Positions 26,760 through 34,431 of a stretch of DNA of 64,000 nt are shown here, one piece after another. Location: positions 17,374 through 81,373 of the forward strand of contig DATMNI010000226.1 of assembly GCA_035570275.1 (NCBI GenBank), in the 5' to 3' direction. A model generated the notes under the pieces. It made no database searches. It had not been told where the DNA came from and saw only the letters and a list, made by a program, of their open reading frames with translations. The stretch's first letter is position 1, and each line of letters begins with the position of its first letter. This stretch comes from DATMNI01 sp035570275 (GTDB taxonomy: Bacteria > Acidobacteriota > Terriglobia > Bryobacterales > Bryobacteraceae). The translations under genes and the position numbers were made by a program.

Positions 26760-29743
26760 TCGAGAATGAACTCCACGTCCAGTATGCGTGTGGTCGAAGG
26801 CGGCCGGTAGCGGCGCCGATGCGCATGCTCGCGCCACTTTTCATATTCCGGATCGTGCCGGTCCTGCAGTTGCAGAAGCTCAGATTCCAGGCCGTCGATC
26901 TCTTCCTGGACCTTCCGTATCCGGTCTTCCGCCTGGCCTCGCACTTCCGAGCCCAAGGCAGTATCCCGCTTATCCTCCGCCACGCGCAACGCATCGGCCG
27001 CCACGCCCAAGCGCCGCCGCAGCGCCAGAACCTGATCCTCCACATAACGCTCAATCTGCTCCAGGTTGCGCTCAAAACGCTGCTGCTCCTGGCACGCCAC
27101 ATCGGCCTGGTCTACAAATACCGCCTCCTCAATGGCATCGTCCAGCATGTCTTCCAGGTTGGCCGAAAGGTTGGGCGCGGCCCGGTCCTGCGGCGCTTGA
27201 TCCAGCAGCCAGCGCGTGCAATCCGGGTCCAGCGGCGATTCCTCTCCCTCCAGCATGGCAATCGGAATCAGCCGATCCACCCGTTCGAAGCCCTCATACC
27301 GGACCTTGCTGACCACCAGACGCCCCGCTCTACCCTTGTACCGCCCAAGTGACGGAGGGGCGCTCGCCTCGATGGTCCAGGCAACGCATAGGCGTTTCTG
27401 CGTGGCCGTGCGGGCTTCCTCCACCGCCGCTTGCACCAGCGCATGGCCGAGGTGGAGCGGGTCGGCGTCCCGCAACTCCTTGGCGTCTCCTACCGCCACC
27501 GTTCCACCCTCCCGCCAGCCATCCGGCAGATGGCCGGAAGGCGACAACTCGAACCGGATATGGCCTTGCCCGGGTATGCGCTGGTACCCGACGCCACAGA
27601 CACGCAGGAACCCGGTGATCAACTGGTCTATTTCGTTGTCAAGGCTGGCGAGCCCTTTGGGCAGGTCCGTCTGCAGCTTGCGGAATACCTCTCTCACTCG
27701 TTGATCGAAACGAGTCTCGATGAGCCCGGCGGTGCGTGCCCACGTTTGCTCGAATCGTTTTCGTTCCTCGTCCATCTCTTCGCGCAGCCTGCGCAATTCG
27801 CTTTCGATCTCGTCCACGGTCCGGGCACGCTCGTATATGCGACGCAGGCGGCCCTCGAAGTCACTCCCCAGTGTGCCGGCCAAAGTCTCCGGAGTGTCTG
27901 TCGACGGCTCGTGCAGCACCACATCCGAGGCATCCAGCACCTTGCCAAAGAGATCGAGTTTGCGGCTCAGGATTTCGAATGTCAGCCGTTGCGCCTCATT
28001 ATCCGCCGCCAGGAAGTTGACCACGGTCACGTCGTGCTGCTGGCCGTAACGGTGGCAGCGGCCAATGCGTTGTTCGATGCGCTGGGGATTCCACGGCAGA
28101 TCGTAGTTGACGATGGTATCGCAGAACTGAAGATTGAGGCCTTTGGCGCCAGCCTCGGTAGAAATAAAAGCCCGCGAACGAGTCTTGAACTCATGCACCA
28201 ATGCCAACCGGACCGCAACCGAGCGGCTGGGGCGTTGGTGTGGCGGAAGTTTGTCCCCAACCTCCTGCTGCCAGTGTTGCAGCGCCGCAGTGGCCCTGGC
28301 CGAGTCGTTCGTCCCCCGAAATAGTGTGATGTCTTCGGGGAGCAAGTCTCCCCTTTCGATCAGCAAATCCCGAAGGTACGCCTGAGTTACCAGTGACTCC
28401 GTGAAAATCACCACCCGGCGGCGCTCGGGCGGACGTTCACCAATCACTCGCATAACGTCGATCAGCTTTTCGGCCTTGCTGTCGCGCAGCAGCGTGTCCG
28501 CGCGGGCGATGAAACCGCGAACGCGCTCCAGTTCCGCCTCCACAACCTGTGGGTCGGGTAGCTCACTTTCCTCAGGTTCGGGTGCGGCTTCGGCATCGGC
28601 ATCCTCTTCGACACCATCGGCGTCATCCAGATCGTTCAACAGCGTTGCCGGTGTCTCTAACCGGCCCAGCAACATGCTATTGAGGCGTTCGGCGACCTTT
28701 CGCAAGCTGGATGCCAAGGCCTTGATGGACGAACCCATCAGACGATGGAATCCGATGAGGAGAAGGCGCCGCTGGTTGCCCCGGAAGGCCAGGATCTGCG
28801 GATCGAGGAGATAAGAAGTCACGTCGTCATACAGAGACTTCTCGCGCGGAGTCATCGAGTACTCAAAGATCTGGGCGTGGCGAGCCACAAACGGACGTTC
28901 CAGGAATTCCTGTGCCTGGCGGCGCAGGGTTCGCTGCACCACGATTTCCAGACGCCGGCGCAGTTCCTGATCCTGACCCTGGACCAGGGTTCGGTCATCG
29001 CCGTCGCAGAAAACGTCCCTGAATGTGCGCAGCGTCCCGAGCAGTGTTCCGGTCGGCTCAACATACTGAACCAGCCCCCACAACTCGGTCAGGTTGTTCT
29101 GAATCGGTGTCGCCGTCAGCAGCAGGACGGGCGATTGGCGCAGGAAACTCCGCACACGGTCGGCGGTCTGCGCCTCGGCGGAATCGGAACGATAGTTGCC
29201 ATACTTATCGAAACGGCGATAGATATTGGCAAAAACTTCGTGGGCTTCATCGATGATGCACAGGTCGAATGGCTCCGTGTCGCGAAGGATGGCTGAGCCC
29301 CGTTCGCCACCCGCCGCCTCACGCCCCACCAGGAACACCCCCTGGCCGGAGAAGCCATCGGGCGCCATAGGCCCCTCCACGGCCTGAATACCGAAGAGCC
29401 GGTACAATTCGTCCTGCCACTGGCCCAGCAGGGGTTTGGGCACCACCAGAAGCACGCGCGTGGCCGCACCCTCCGCCCGAAGTTGCGCGATGACCAGGCC
29501 CGCCTCGATGGTTTTACCCAGCCCGACCTCGTCGGCCAAAATGCATCCACCTTCCGGTATCCGCTTCAGCGCAAAGATCACGGCGTCGATCTGGTGCGGG
29601 TTCGGATCGATCCGCCCTTGCCGTTGCGCGGCAGCGTAGCGTTGCTGTTCGTCCGCACGCCGCAGGCGAACCAGTTGTTCGGCGAGGTAACGGCGGTGGA
29701 TGGGATGAGGAGGTGCCAAGCGTTCTCCGGGTTCGGCCCTCAA
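26756..29743 (-). CDS. Swi2/Snf2-type DEAD-like helicase/translocase
   Basis: A 995-residue SF2 protein. RecA-like domain 1 has Walker A DEVGLGKTIEAG (residues 71-82), the DEAH box at 165-168 (CIIDEAHEV) and motif III LLTATPIQNN (about 208-217). Domain 2 has VVIFTESLVTQAYL, STEAGAKGLNLQFCD (motif V) and LPWNPQRIEQRIGRCHRYGQ (motif VI). The family is RapA/Snf2-like double-strand DNA translocases. Residues 680-995 form a long extension with coiled coils and a DEEHR-rich tail, with no nuclease motif seen. The start must be the TTG at 29743, as an in-frame TGA sits four codons upstream and there is no ATG before motif I. It is first in the operon with SbcD- and SbcC-like genes. Confidence 0.85.
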   Translation of the reverse strand: MRAEPGERLAPPHPIHRRYLAEQLVRLRRADEQQRYAAAQRQGRIDPNPHQIDAVIFALKRIPEGGCILADEVGLGKTIEAGLVIAQLRAEGAATRVLLVVPKPLLGQWQDELYRLFGIQAVEGPMAPDGFSGQGVFLVGREAAGGERGSAILRDTEPFDLCIIDEAHEVFANIYRRFDKYGNYRSDSAEAQTADRVRSFLRQSPVLLLTATPIQNNLTELWGLVQYVEPTGTLLGTLRTFRDVFCDGDDRTLVQGQDQELRRRLEIVVQRTLRRQAQEFLERPFVARHAQIFEYSMTPREKSLYDDVTSYLLDPQILAFRGNQRRLLLIGFHRLMGSSIKALASSLRKVAERLNSMLLGRLETPATLLNDLDDADGVEEDADAEAAPEPEESELPDPQVVEAELERVRGFIARADTLLRDSKAEKLIDVMRVIGERPPERRRVVIFTESLVTQAYLRDLLIERGDLLPEDITLFRGTNDSARATAALQHWQQEVGDKLPPHQRPSRSVAVRLALVHEFKTRSRAFISTEAGAKGLNLQFCDTIVNYDLPWNPQRIEQRIGRCHRYGQQHDVTVVNFLAADNEAQRLTFEILSRKLDLFGKVLDASDVVLHEPSTDTPETLAGTLGSDFEGRLRRIYERARTVDEIESELRRLREEMDEERKRFEQTWARTAGLIETRFDQRVREVFRKLQTDLPKGLASLDNEIDQLITGFLRVCGVGYQRIPGQGHIRFELSPSGHLPDGWREGGTVAVGDAKELRDADPLHLGHALVQAAVEEARTATQKRLCVAWTIEASAPPSLGRYKGRAGRLVVSKVRYEGFERVDRLIPIAMLEGEESPLDPDCTRWLLDQAPQDRAAPNLSANLEDMLDDAIEEAVFVDQADVACQEQQRFERNLEQIERYVEDQVLALRRRLGVAADALRVAEDKRDTALGSEVRGQAEDRIRKVQEEIDGLESELLQLQDRHDPEYEKWREHAHRRRYRPPSTTRILDVEFILE

Positions 29744-29820
29744 TATTGTAGTTCAGTTACGACGGGCCTTTGACGCTCCATGTGGCGCAGGTCGTAAGGC
29801 GGGGCGAGGAGCCAGTAAAC

Positions 29821-29904
29821 AAAACCGCTAGCGTTAGCGGTTGTCAAAAACAACTTCTTTAGAATCAGGTGTCGAAATATCAAAAAAGCTAACGCTAGCG
29901 GTTT
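29821..29904. promoter_or_regulatory. paired palindromes upstream of the helicase operon
   Basis: ACCGCTAGCGTTAGCGGT at 29824-29841 is a palindrome with 7-base arms. A second, inverted copy of the same sequence at about 29885-29902 (core GCTAACGCTAGCGGT) differs from the palindrome at two positions. Both extend into flanking A/T runs. The centres are 61 bases apart, about six helical turns, and lie 90-150 bases upstream of the helicase TTG. This is what a pair of operators for a dimeric repressor looks like. A role as terminator or recombination site is not excluded. Confidence 0.55.
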
Positions 29905-29994
29905 GGCGTTTCCGCTCAAATTTTCCCGCTCAAATTCGGGGCACGGAAAGACGCGGTGGGATGCTTCCGCCGGACGGTTCGAGTCTCAAGCCTG

Positions 29995-30276
29995 TCAACC
30001 CAACACGCGACGATAATCTTGAGCGGCGTGAACCACTCGTTCGACCTGAACTCCTTCTTTGATCGGCCGGTATACGATCAGGTATTTGTCGAATCCAGGA
30101 ACGGGCCAGATTCGGACACCCGCGTACTTGCCCCGCCGGACCTTACCTGGGATGCCGATCTCTGGCATTTGGGCCAAGCTCTTGGCCGCCTGCTCCGCTG
30201 CCAAAGTCTCACCCAGGTAAACGAAGTGGGCGATCAAGTCGCGCTTCGCGGCCTCGCGGCGAAGGAGCCGGGCCAT
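29995..30276 (-). CDS. RelE/ParE-family toxin, slightly short
   Basis: A 93-residue toxin of the ParE/RelE superfamily, preceded by its antitoxin with 5 bases between. Typical phrases are RREAAKRDLIAHFVYLGE at the N-terminus, MPEIGIPGKVR in the middle and VRIWPVPGFDKYLIVYRPI and VERVVHAAQDYRRVL at the end. The helix between YLGE and MPEIG is about ten residues shorter than usual, so a small internal in-frame deletion is possible and activity is uncertain. It reads towards the palindromes and the helicase operon. Confidence 0.75.
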   Translation of the reverse strand: MARLLRREAAKRDLIAHFVYLGETLAAEQAAKSLAQMPEIGIPGKVRRGKYAGVRIWPVPGFDKYLIVYRPIKEGVQVERVVHAAQDYRRVLG

Positions 30277-30281
30277 CCAGA

Positions 30282-30593
30282 CTACGCCGACTTTCGGGCT
30301 TTGATCAGTGCGGGACCCTCTCGTCGAATCTCGTCCCAGTCTTGTGAAGTCATTTCAGTTGGCTCGCCGCTGTCTTCAGCCTCCTGGAGAAGCATCTCCA
30401 GCCTGGGACCGAAGCGCTCGTCCAGCAGCAGCGGCTCTCCGCCGTCTACCTGGGCGACAACGCGCCGATCCTCGTCCTGTTCGGGGAGTAGCTGCATGGC
30501 CGCGCTGATAACCTCTTCGGCGGTCTGATACTCACCCCTCAGAAGTTTATCCCGGACGAGATGTTCGTACTTAGGGTCGAGCGTGATATTCAT
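30282..30593 (-). CDS. ParD-like antitoxin
   Basis: A 103-residue antitoxin. The N-terminus (MNITLDPKYEHLVRDKLLRG, then EYQTAEEVISAAMQLL) is a ribbon-helix-helix-like ParD pattern. The middle and C-terminal part is acidic (EQDEDRRV, EMTSQDWDEIRREG) and should wrap the toxin. ATG at 30591-30593. It is the first gene of the pair with the toxin at 29995-30276 and should autoregulate its own promoter. Confidence 0.75.
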   Translation of the reverse strand: MNITLDPKYEHLVRDKLLRGEYQTAEEVISAAMQLLPEQDEDRRVVAQVDGGEPLLLDERFGPRLEMLLQEAEDSGEPTEMTSQDWDEIRREGPALIKARKSA

Positions 30594-30725
30594 TTAAGTA
30601 TTGGCCTCCGGGCAAGCCTCAGCCTGTTTCTGATTCTACCCTGCGCCGGGCGGTTATTCGACACCCACCACAGCGGCACTTCCCATGCGCGATGTTGAAG
30701 AAGTTGTCCCTGAGCGGACTCAATT

Positions 30726-31007
30726 ATGAGGAGAGCATCTACCAAGACCAGCTCGGTTAAGATCGGCAAGCGGACACGGGAACTGTACGGGAAGCGCGAC
30801 CGCAGCCTTGATCGTTCCGACGTCCCGCAACTACCGCCTGCGCAGTGGGCGAAAGGAGTCGTCGGAAAGTACTATCGTCCCCTCAAATCGCAGATTTCGT
30901 TTCGGATCGACAACGATGTGCTTGACTGGCTCAAATCCAAGGGCGACGGGCACCTGAGCCGGATCAACGCGATCCTGCGCGAACAGATGGAAAACGAGCG
31001 TCGGTGA
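30726..31007 (+). CDS. BrnA-like antitoxin, orphan
   Basis: A 93-residue protein whose C-terminus (QISFRIDNDVLDWLKSKGDG, then SRINAILREQM) matches the BrnA ribbon-helix-helix antitoxin. BrnA is normally preceded by its toxin BrnT (about 90 residues). Only 132 bases separate it from the preceding antitoxin and no BrnT frame is seen on either side. It therefore looks like an orphan, perhaps kept as a DNA-binding protein. A short stretch upstream (LKKLSLSGLNY) resembles nothing I can name. Confidence 0.7.
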   Translation: MRRASTKTSSVKIGKRTRELYGKRDRSLDRSDVPQLPPAQWAKGVVGKYYRPLKSQISFRIDNDVLDWLKSKGDGHLSRINAILREQMENERR

Positions 31008-31039
31008 CCATTCGGAGCCGCCCCGCATCACTCCGGTAA

Positions 31040-31089
31040 GCGCAGTTCCTGATCCTGACCCTGGACCAGGGTTCGGTCATCGCCGTCGC
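31040..31089 (+). repeat. 50-base exact copy of an internal helicase-gene segment
   Basis: Bases 31040-31089 are identical to 28958-29007, which lie inside the helicase coding region, and are in the same orientation. The flanks do not match. It is a displaced fragment of that gene, located between the BrnA-like gene and the hydrolase gene. Confidence 0.9.
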
Positions 31090-31152
31090 TCCGACTCGCT
31101 CCGGTCCGGCGGGTCCCAGACATAGACCGCCGGGAACGGTTAGAATATCCCC

Positions 31153-33147
31153 ATGTTCCGCCGTCTTGCGTTATCCGCCCTGCTGCTCGCCTCCCTTGGC
31201 CAGGCAGCCCTGGTCCGCATCGAGGTGAAAGAGCGTTCCGACGTCCTGGGTGCCAACATGGGTGCCAAGATGGACGCCAAAGCCGTCGGGGCCGCGGGCT
31301 CCTATGAACGCATTATTGGCCGCGCCTGGTTCGCCGTCGACCCCAAGCTCGCCCGAAATCGCATCATCGTCGATATAGACAAAGCCCCGCGCAACGCCGA
31401 TGGCCAGGTGGAGTTCTCCTCCGACTTCTACATCCTCAAACCGAAAGACCCGCGCGCCGGAAACGGTTCCATCCTGTTTGAGGTTTCGAACCGCGGCGGA
31501 AAAGGGATGCTCGGCATATTCAACCGCGCGGCCGGCTCCACCGATCCCCGCACCGGGCGCGAATTGGGCGACGGGTTCCTTTTCGAACAGGGCTACACTC
31601 TGGTCTGGCTCGGCTGGCAATTCGACGTGCCCGATCAACCCAATCTTCTGCGCTTCTACGCGCCCGTTGCCAAGGGGCTCAAAGGGCTGGTGCGCGCCGA
31701 GATCACGGTGGACCGCACTGAAACGAGCCACTCGGTGGCCGATCGCAACCATCGCCCCTACCCGGTGCTCAATCCCGACGACCCCGCGCTCTCGCTCACC
31801 GTTCGCGACCGCGTCGAAGGCCCGCGCCAAACCGTGCCGCGCGCCCAATGGCACATCGAAGAAGCCACGCGGGTGGTGATGAACCCGGGTTTCGAACCGG
31901 GCCGGATTTACGAACTGGTCTACACGGCGCAAGATTCGCCGGTGGCGGGCGCCGGCATGGCGGCCATGCGGGACATGATCTCGTTCCTCAAGTACGGTGG
32001 GGCGAATGACGCGATACTGGGCGACCAGAACCGCTATCTGAAGCGCGCCGTCGCGTTCGGCGTTTCGCAGAGCGGGCGTTTCCTGCGAACCTATCTGTAC
32101 GACGGCTTCAACCAGGACGAACGGAATCGCAAGGTCTTCGACGGCGTGATGGCCCACGTGGCGGGCGCCGGCCGCGGCAGTTTCAACGTGCGATTCGCCC
32201 AGCCCTCGCGCGACGGCCACCCCTTCCTGAACACGCTCTACCCCACCGATATTTTCCCGTTCACCGACCTCGACGAAACCGATGGCGGCCTCACCGATGG
32301 GCTGCTTACCCACGCCCTGAAGCCGGAGGACTGGCCCAAGGTCTTTTATTCGAACTCCTCCTACGAGTACTACGGGAGGGACGCGTCGCTGATCCACACC
32401 AGCATCGATGGCAAGAAGGACGCGCCCTTGCCGGCTTCCACGCGGGTATACTTCTTCGCCGGCGGCCAGCACGGTCCGGCGGCGTTTCCGCCCCCGCAGA
32501 ACCATACGCAGAACATGTCCAATCCGAACCCGTATACGTGGTCGCTGCGTGCCTTGCTGATGGCGATGAATACCTGGGTCAAAGACGGCAGCCAACCGCC
32601 GCCTTCGCTCTACCCGAAGGTGGCAGCCGACCAGGCGGTGCAACTGGGCGCTGTGCAATTTCCGAAGATCCCCGGCGTCAGTTTCCCCACCCGCACCACG
32701 CGCGCCTGGCATGCCGATTACGGGCCGCAGTTCCGCAACGCGGGAGTCATCACGCAGGAGCCTCCCAAACTGGGTGCGCCCTTCCCGCTGCTGTTTCCGC
32801 AGGTGGACAAGGACGGCAACGACGTGGGCGGCATCCGGCTGCCCGAGTTACAGGCGCCGCTGGCCACTTACACCGGTTGGAACCTGCGAGCGGCAGACAT
32901 CGGGGCGCCGGACGAGTTGTTCAGCATGCAGGGTTCGTGGATTCCGTTCGCGCGCACCAAGGCCGACCGCACAAAGACGGGCGACCCGCGCCTCTCCATG
33001 GAAGAGCGCTATACAGGCCGGGAAGACTACCTGGTGAAGTTCGAGGCCGCCGCGAAATCGCTGGTTGGGGCCGGATACCTGCTGGCATCCGATGTTCCGC
33101 AGTTAGTGGAGCGCGGCGCGGCGGAGTGGGATTATCTGCACCGGTAA
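31153..33147 (+). CDS. secreted alpha/beta-hydrolase-domain protein
   Basis: A 664-residue exported protein (signal peptide residues 1-18, ending SLGQA). It belongs to the large 'alpha/beta hydrolase domain' group common in Acidobacteria and Proteobacteria. The nucleophile elbow is GVSQSGRFLRTYL (GxSxG), with acid and His candidates in YPTDIFPFTDLDETDGG and FFAGGQHGPAAFPPP. The family has no firm substrate; esterase or lactonase activity on polyketide- or terpenoid-like compounds is sometimes assumed. ATG at 31153. It marks the return to ordinary genes right of the helicase/TA region. Confidence 0.8.
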   Translation: MFRRLALSALLLASLGQAALVRIEVKERSDVLGANMGAKMDAKAVGAAGSYERIIGRAWFAVDPKLARNRIIVDIDKAPRNADGQVEFSSDFYILKPKDPRAGNGSILFEVSNRGGKGMLGIFNRAAGSTDPRTGRELGDGFLFEQGYTLVWLGWQFDVPDQPNLLRFYAPVAKGLKGLVRAEITVDRTETSHSVADRNHRPYPVLNPDDPALSLTVRDRVEGPRQTVPRAQWHIEEATRVVMNPGFEPGRIYELVYTAQDSPVAGAGMAAMRDMISFLKYGGANDAILGDQNRYLKRAVAFGVSQSGRFLRTYLYDGFNQDERNRKVFDGVMAHVAGAGRGSFNVRFAQPSRDGHPFLNTLYPTDIFPFTDLDETDGGLTDGLLTHALKPEDWPKVFYSNSSYEYYGRDASLIHTSIDGKKDAPLPASTRVYFFAGGQHGPAAFPPPQNHTQNMSNPNPYTWSLRALLMAMNTWVKDGSQPPPSLYPKVAADQAVQLGAVQFPKIPGVSFPTRTTRAWHADYGPQFRNAGVITQEPPKLGAPFPLLFPQVDKDGNDVGGIRLPELQAPLATYTGWNLRAADIGAPDELFSMQGSWIPFARTKADRTKTGDPRLSMEERYTGREDYLVKFEAAAKSLVGAGYLLASDVPQLVERGAAEWDYLHR

Positions 33148-33320
33148 AACGATGCCGGTGGCCAGTGGCCGGATGCCGGTTGATTAGTAATAGTGCGACA
33201 CGTCCGTAAACTCTCGTGCGTGGTGGCACGCCAGTAGTGAAATGGGGACGGCAAAGGAGCAGTGAACCCGATTGAGCATCAGATAGACTCAATGAGGGCG
33301 CAGGATCCCAACGTCCAACC

Positions 33321-33690
33321 ATGCGCGAGATTGTCCTTGATACGAAATGTGCTGGTCGCGGCTTTCCGCTCCAAGCGAGGCGCCTCCTAGCAAGTGCTTC
33401 AATCCATCGGTTGGTTCAACCCATCGGTGGCGGGGACTGGCGGCTCAACATTCCCGTTGCCCTCGCACTGGAATACGAAGACGTTCTCAAACGCAAGGAC
33501 GTGGCCGGGGGTATTCGAGAGCCCGATGTGGATCTGTTCCTGGACTATGTCTTCCGAGCGGCCAACCTGGTTCCGTTTGTGCCTTCGCTAGCGGCCGGCT
33601 TTGCGAGATCCGGACGACGAGCGTATTCTGGAAGTAGCAGATTTCGGTACGGTCACCAGCCGAGTTTTTGAAGATCTTGAGGGAAGGCCA
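33321..33690 (+). pseudogene. decayed PIN-domain toxin (VapC-like)
   Basis: It starts REIVLDT and, with one base removed near 33347, continues NVLVAAFRSKRGAS, a PIN N-terminus with the first catalytic Asp. An in-frame TAG and a short local duplication (the CATCGGT...GGTTCAA region at 33405-33430) follow. Then the original frame gives NIPVALALEYEDVLKRKDVA, FLDYVFRAANLVPF and, in another frame, RDPDDERILEVA and DFGTVTSRVFEDLEGRP. The part between ILEVA and FGTVTSRVF lacks the usual region with the last acidic residues. Several independent lesions make this a dead toxin gene. Confidence 0.7.
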
Positions 33691-33915
33691 ATGAGCGTCA
33701 GTGTTCGCGTGCCCGAGGAGCTATATAACAAGGCAGTTGAGATCGCGGCGGCGCAACAGGTTTCGGTGGATGAGGTCTTCGCGTCCGCATTCACCGAACA
33801 ACTGGCCGCGTGGGAGCGGCTGCGGCAGCGAGCGGCACATGGCAGGCGCGAGGAATTCCTCCGCGTGTTGGACCAGGTGCCCGACGTCGAGCCGGAAGAC
33901 TACGACCGGCTTTGA
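33691..33915 (+). CDS. ribbon-helix-helix antitoxin-like protein
   Basis: A 74-residue protein starting MSVSVRVPEELYNKAVEIAA, then QQVSVDEVFASAFTEQLAAW, as in small RHH/CopG-like antitoxins. The C-terminal tail is acidic and should bind the toxin. The ATG at 33691 lies in frame with the last fragment of the PIN pseudogene, so the toxin relic could read through into it. It appears intact although its toxin is destroyed. Confidence 0.65.
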   Translation: MSVSVRVPEELYNKAVEIAAAQQVSVDEVFASAFTEQLAAWERLRQRAAHGRREEFLRVLDQVPDVEPEDYDRL

Positions 33916-33990
33916 TTGACGGGTCCCTTTGTTCCACGAACTCAGACCGCGCCTTCGGGTGTGCCGGTAGGGCGGGTGCGGAATTCACGG

Positions 33991-34370
33991 GGTTGTTGAT
34001 ATTCAATATCCGGCACAACCGCTACCGGCTGATTGTTTCACTACGTCGAGATGATGGAAGCGCTGGACCGGCGCGCGGATCAAGGCGAAATACTCAGCCC
34101 CGAAGAGCACAACGCTGCTGGCGCTGCTCGAACAACTAATCAAGGACTACGACGACAGGGTCGAACTTCCATACGTTCCGCCACACAAGATGATCGGCTT
34201 CCTGATGGAGGCATCCGTCAAGCTGATTTACTTCCGGTGTTCGGTTCGCGTAGCGTCGCCTCAGCCGTGCTCAATGGCAAACGGGAAACGAGCAAGACCC
34301 ACATACGGAAGCTGGCCGAGTTCTTTCACGTTTCGCCCGAAGTCTTCCTTTGCAAGCGTCTCTGCAAACC
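33991..34370 (+). pseudogene. higB fragment plus frameshifted higA
   Basis: At 33991-34045 the plus strand encodes LLIFNIRHNRYRLIV, the C-terminal core of a HigB mRNA interferase; its N-terminus is absent. A HigA-like antitoxin then runs through three frames: MEALDRRADQGEILSPEEH (from 34054), LLALLEQLIKDYDDRVEL with PHKMIGFLMEAS, and QADLLPVFGSRSVASAVLNG with KLAEFFHVSPEVFL. The last part is the HTH and LAxFFHVSPE signature. Two single-base shifts (near 34110 and 34215) break it. Both genes of the pair are dead. The 60 bases after it contain the TGGCCGG-type repeat. Confidence 0.7.
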
Positions 34371-34431
34371 CAGCGCCGGGAAGTCGACAGCGAACGTGGA
34401 GACCAGCCGGTGGCCGGTGGCCGGTGAAATC

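Noticed and set aside
22354..29743. Assignment of the helicase operon to DISARM, Zorya, Wadjet or Lamassu
   Set aside because: Required partners (methylase and DUF1998 gene, ZorAB motor, JetD, LmuA-type effector) are absent; only generic helicase, nuclease and SMC folds are shared.
29841..30062. 73-codon plus-strand ORF between the palindromes and the RelE-like gene
   Set aside because: No homology pattern, overlaps the toxin gene antisense and starts inside the palindrome.
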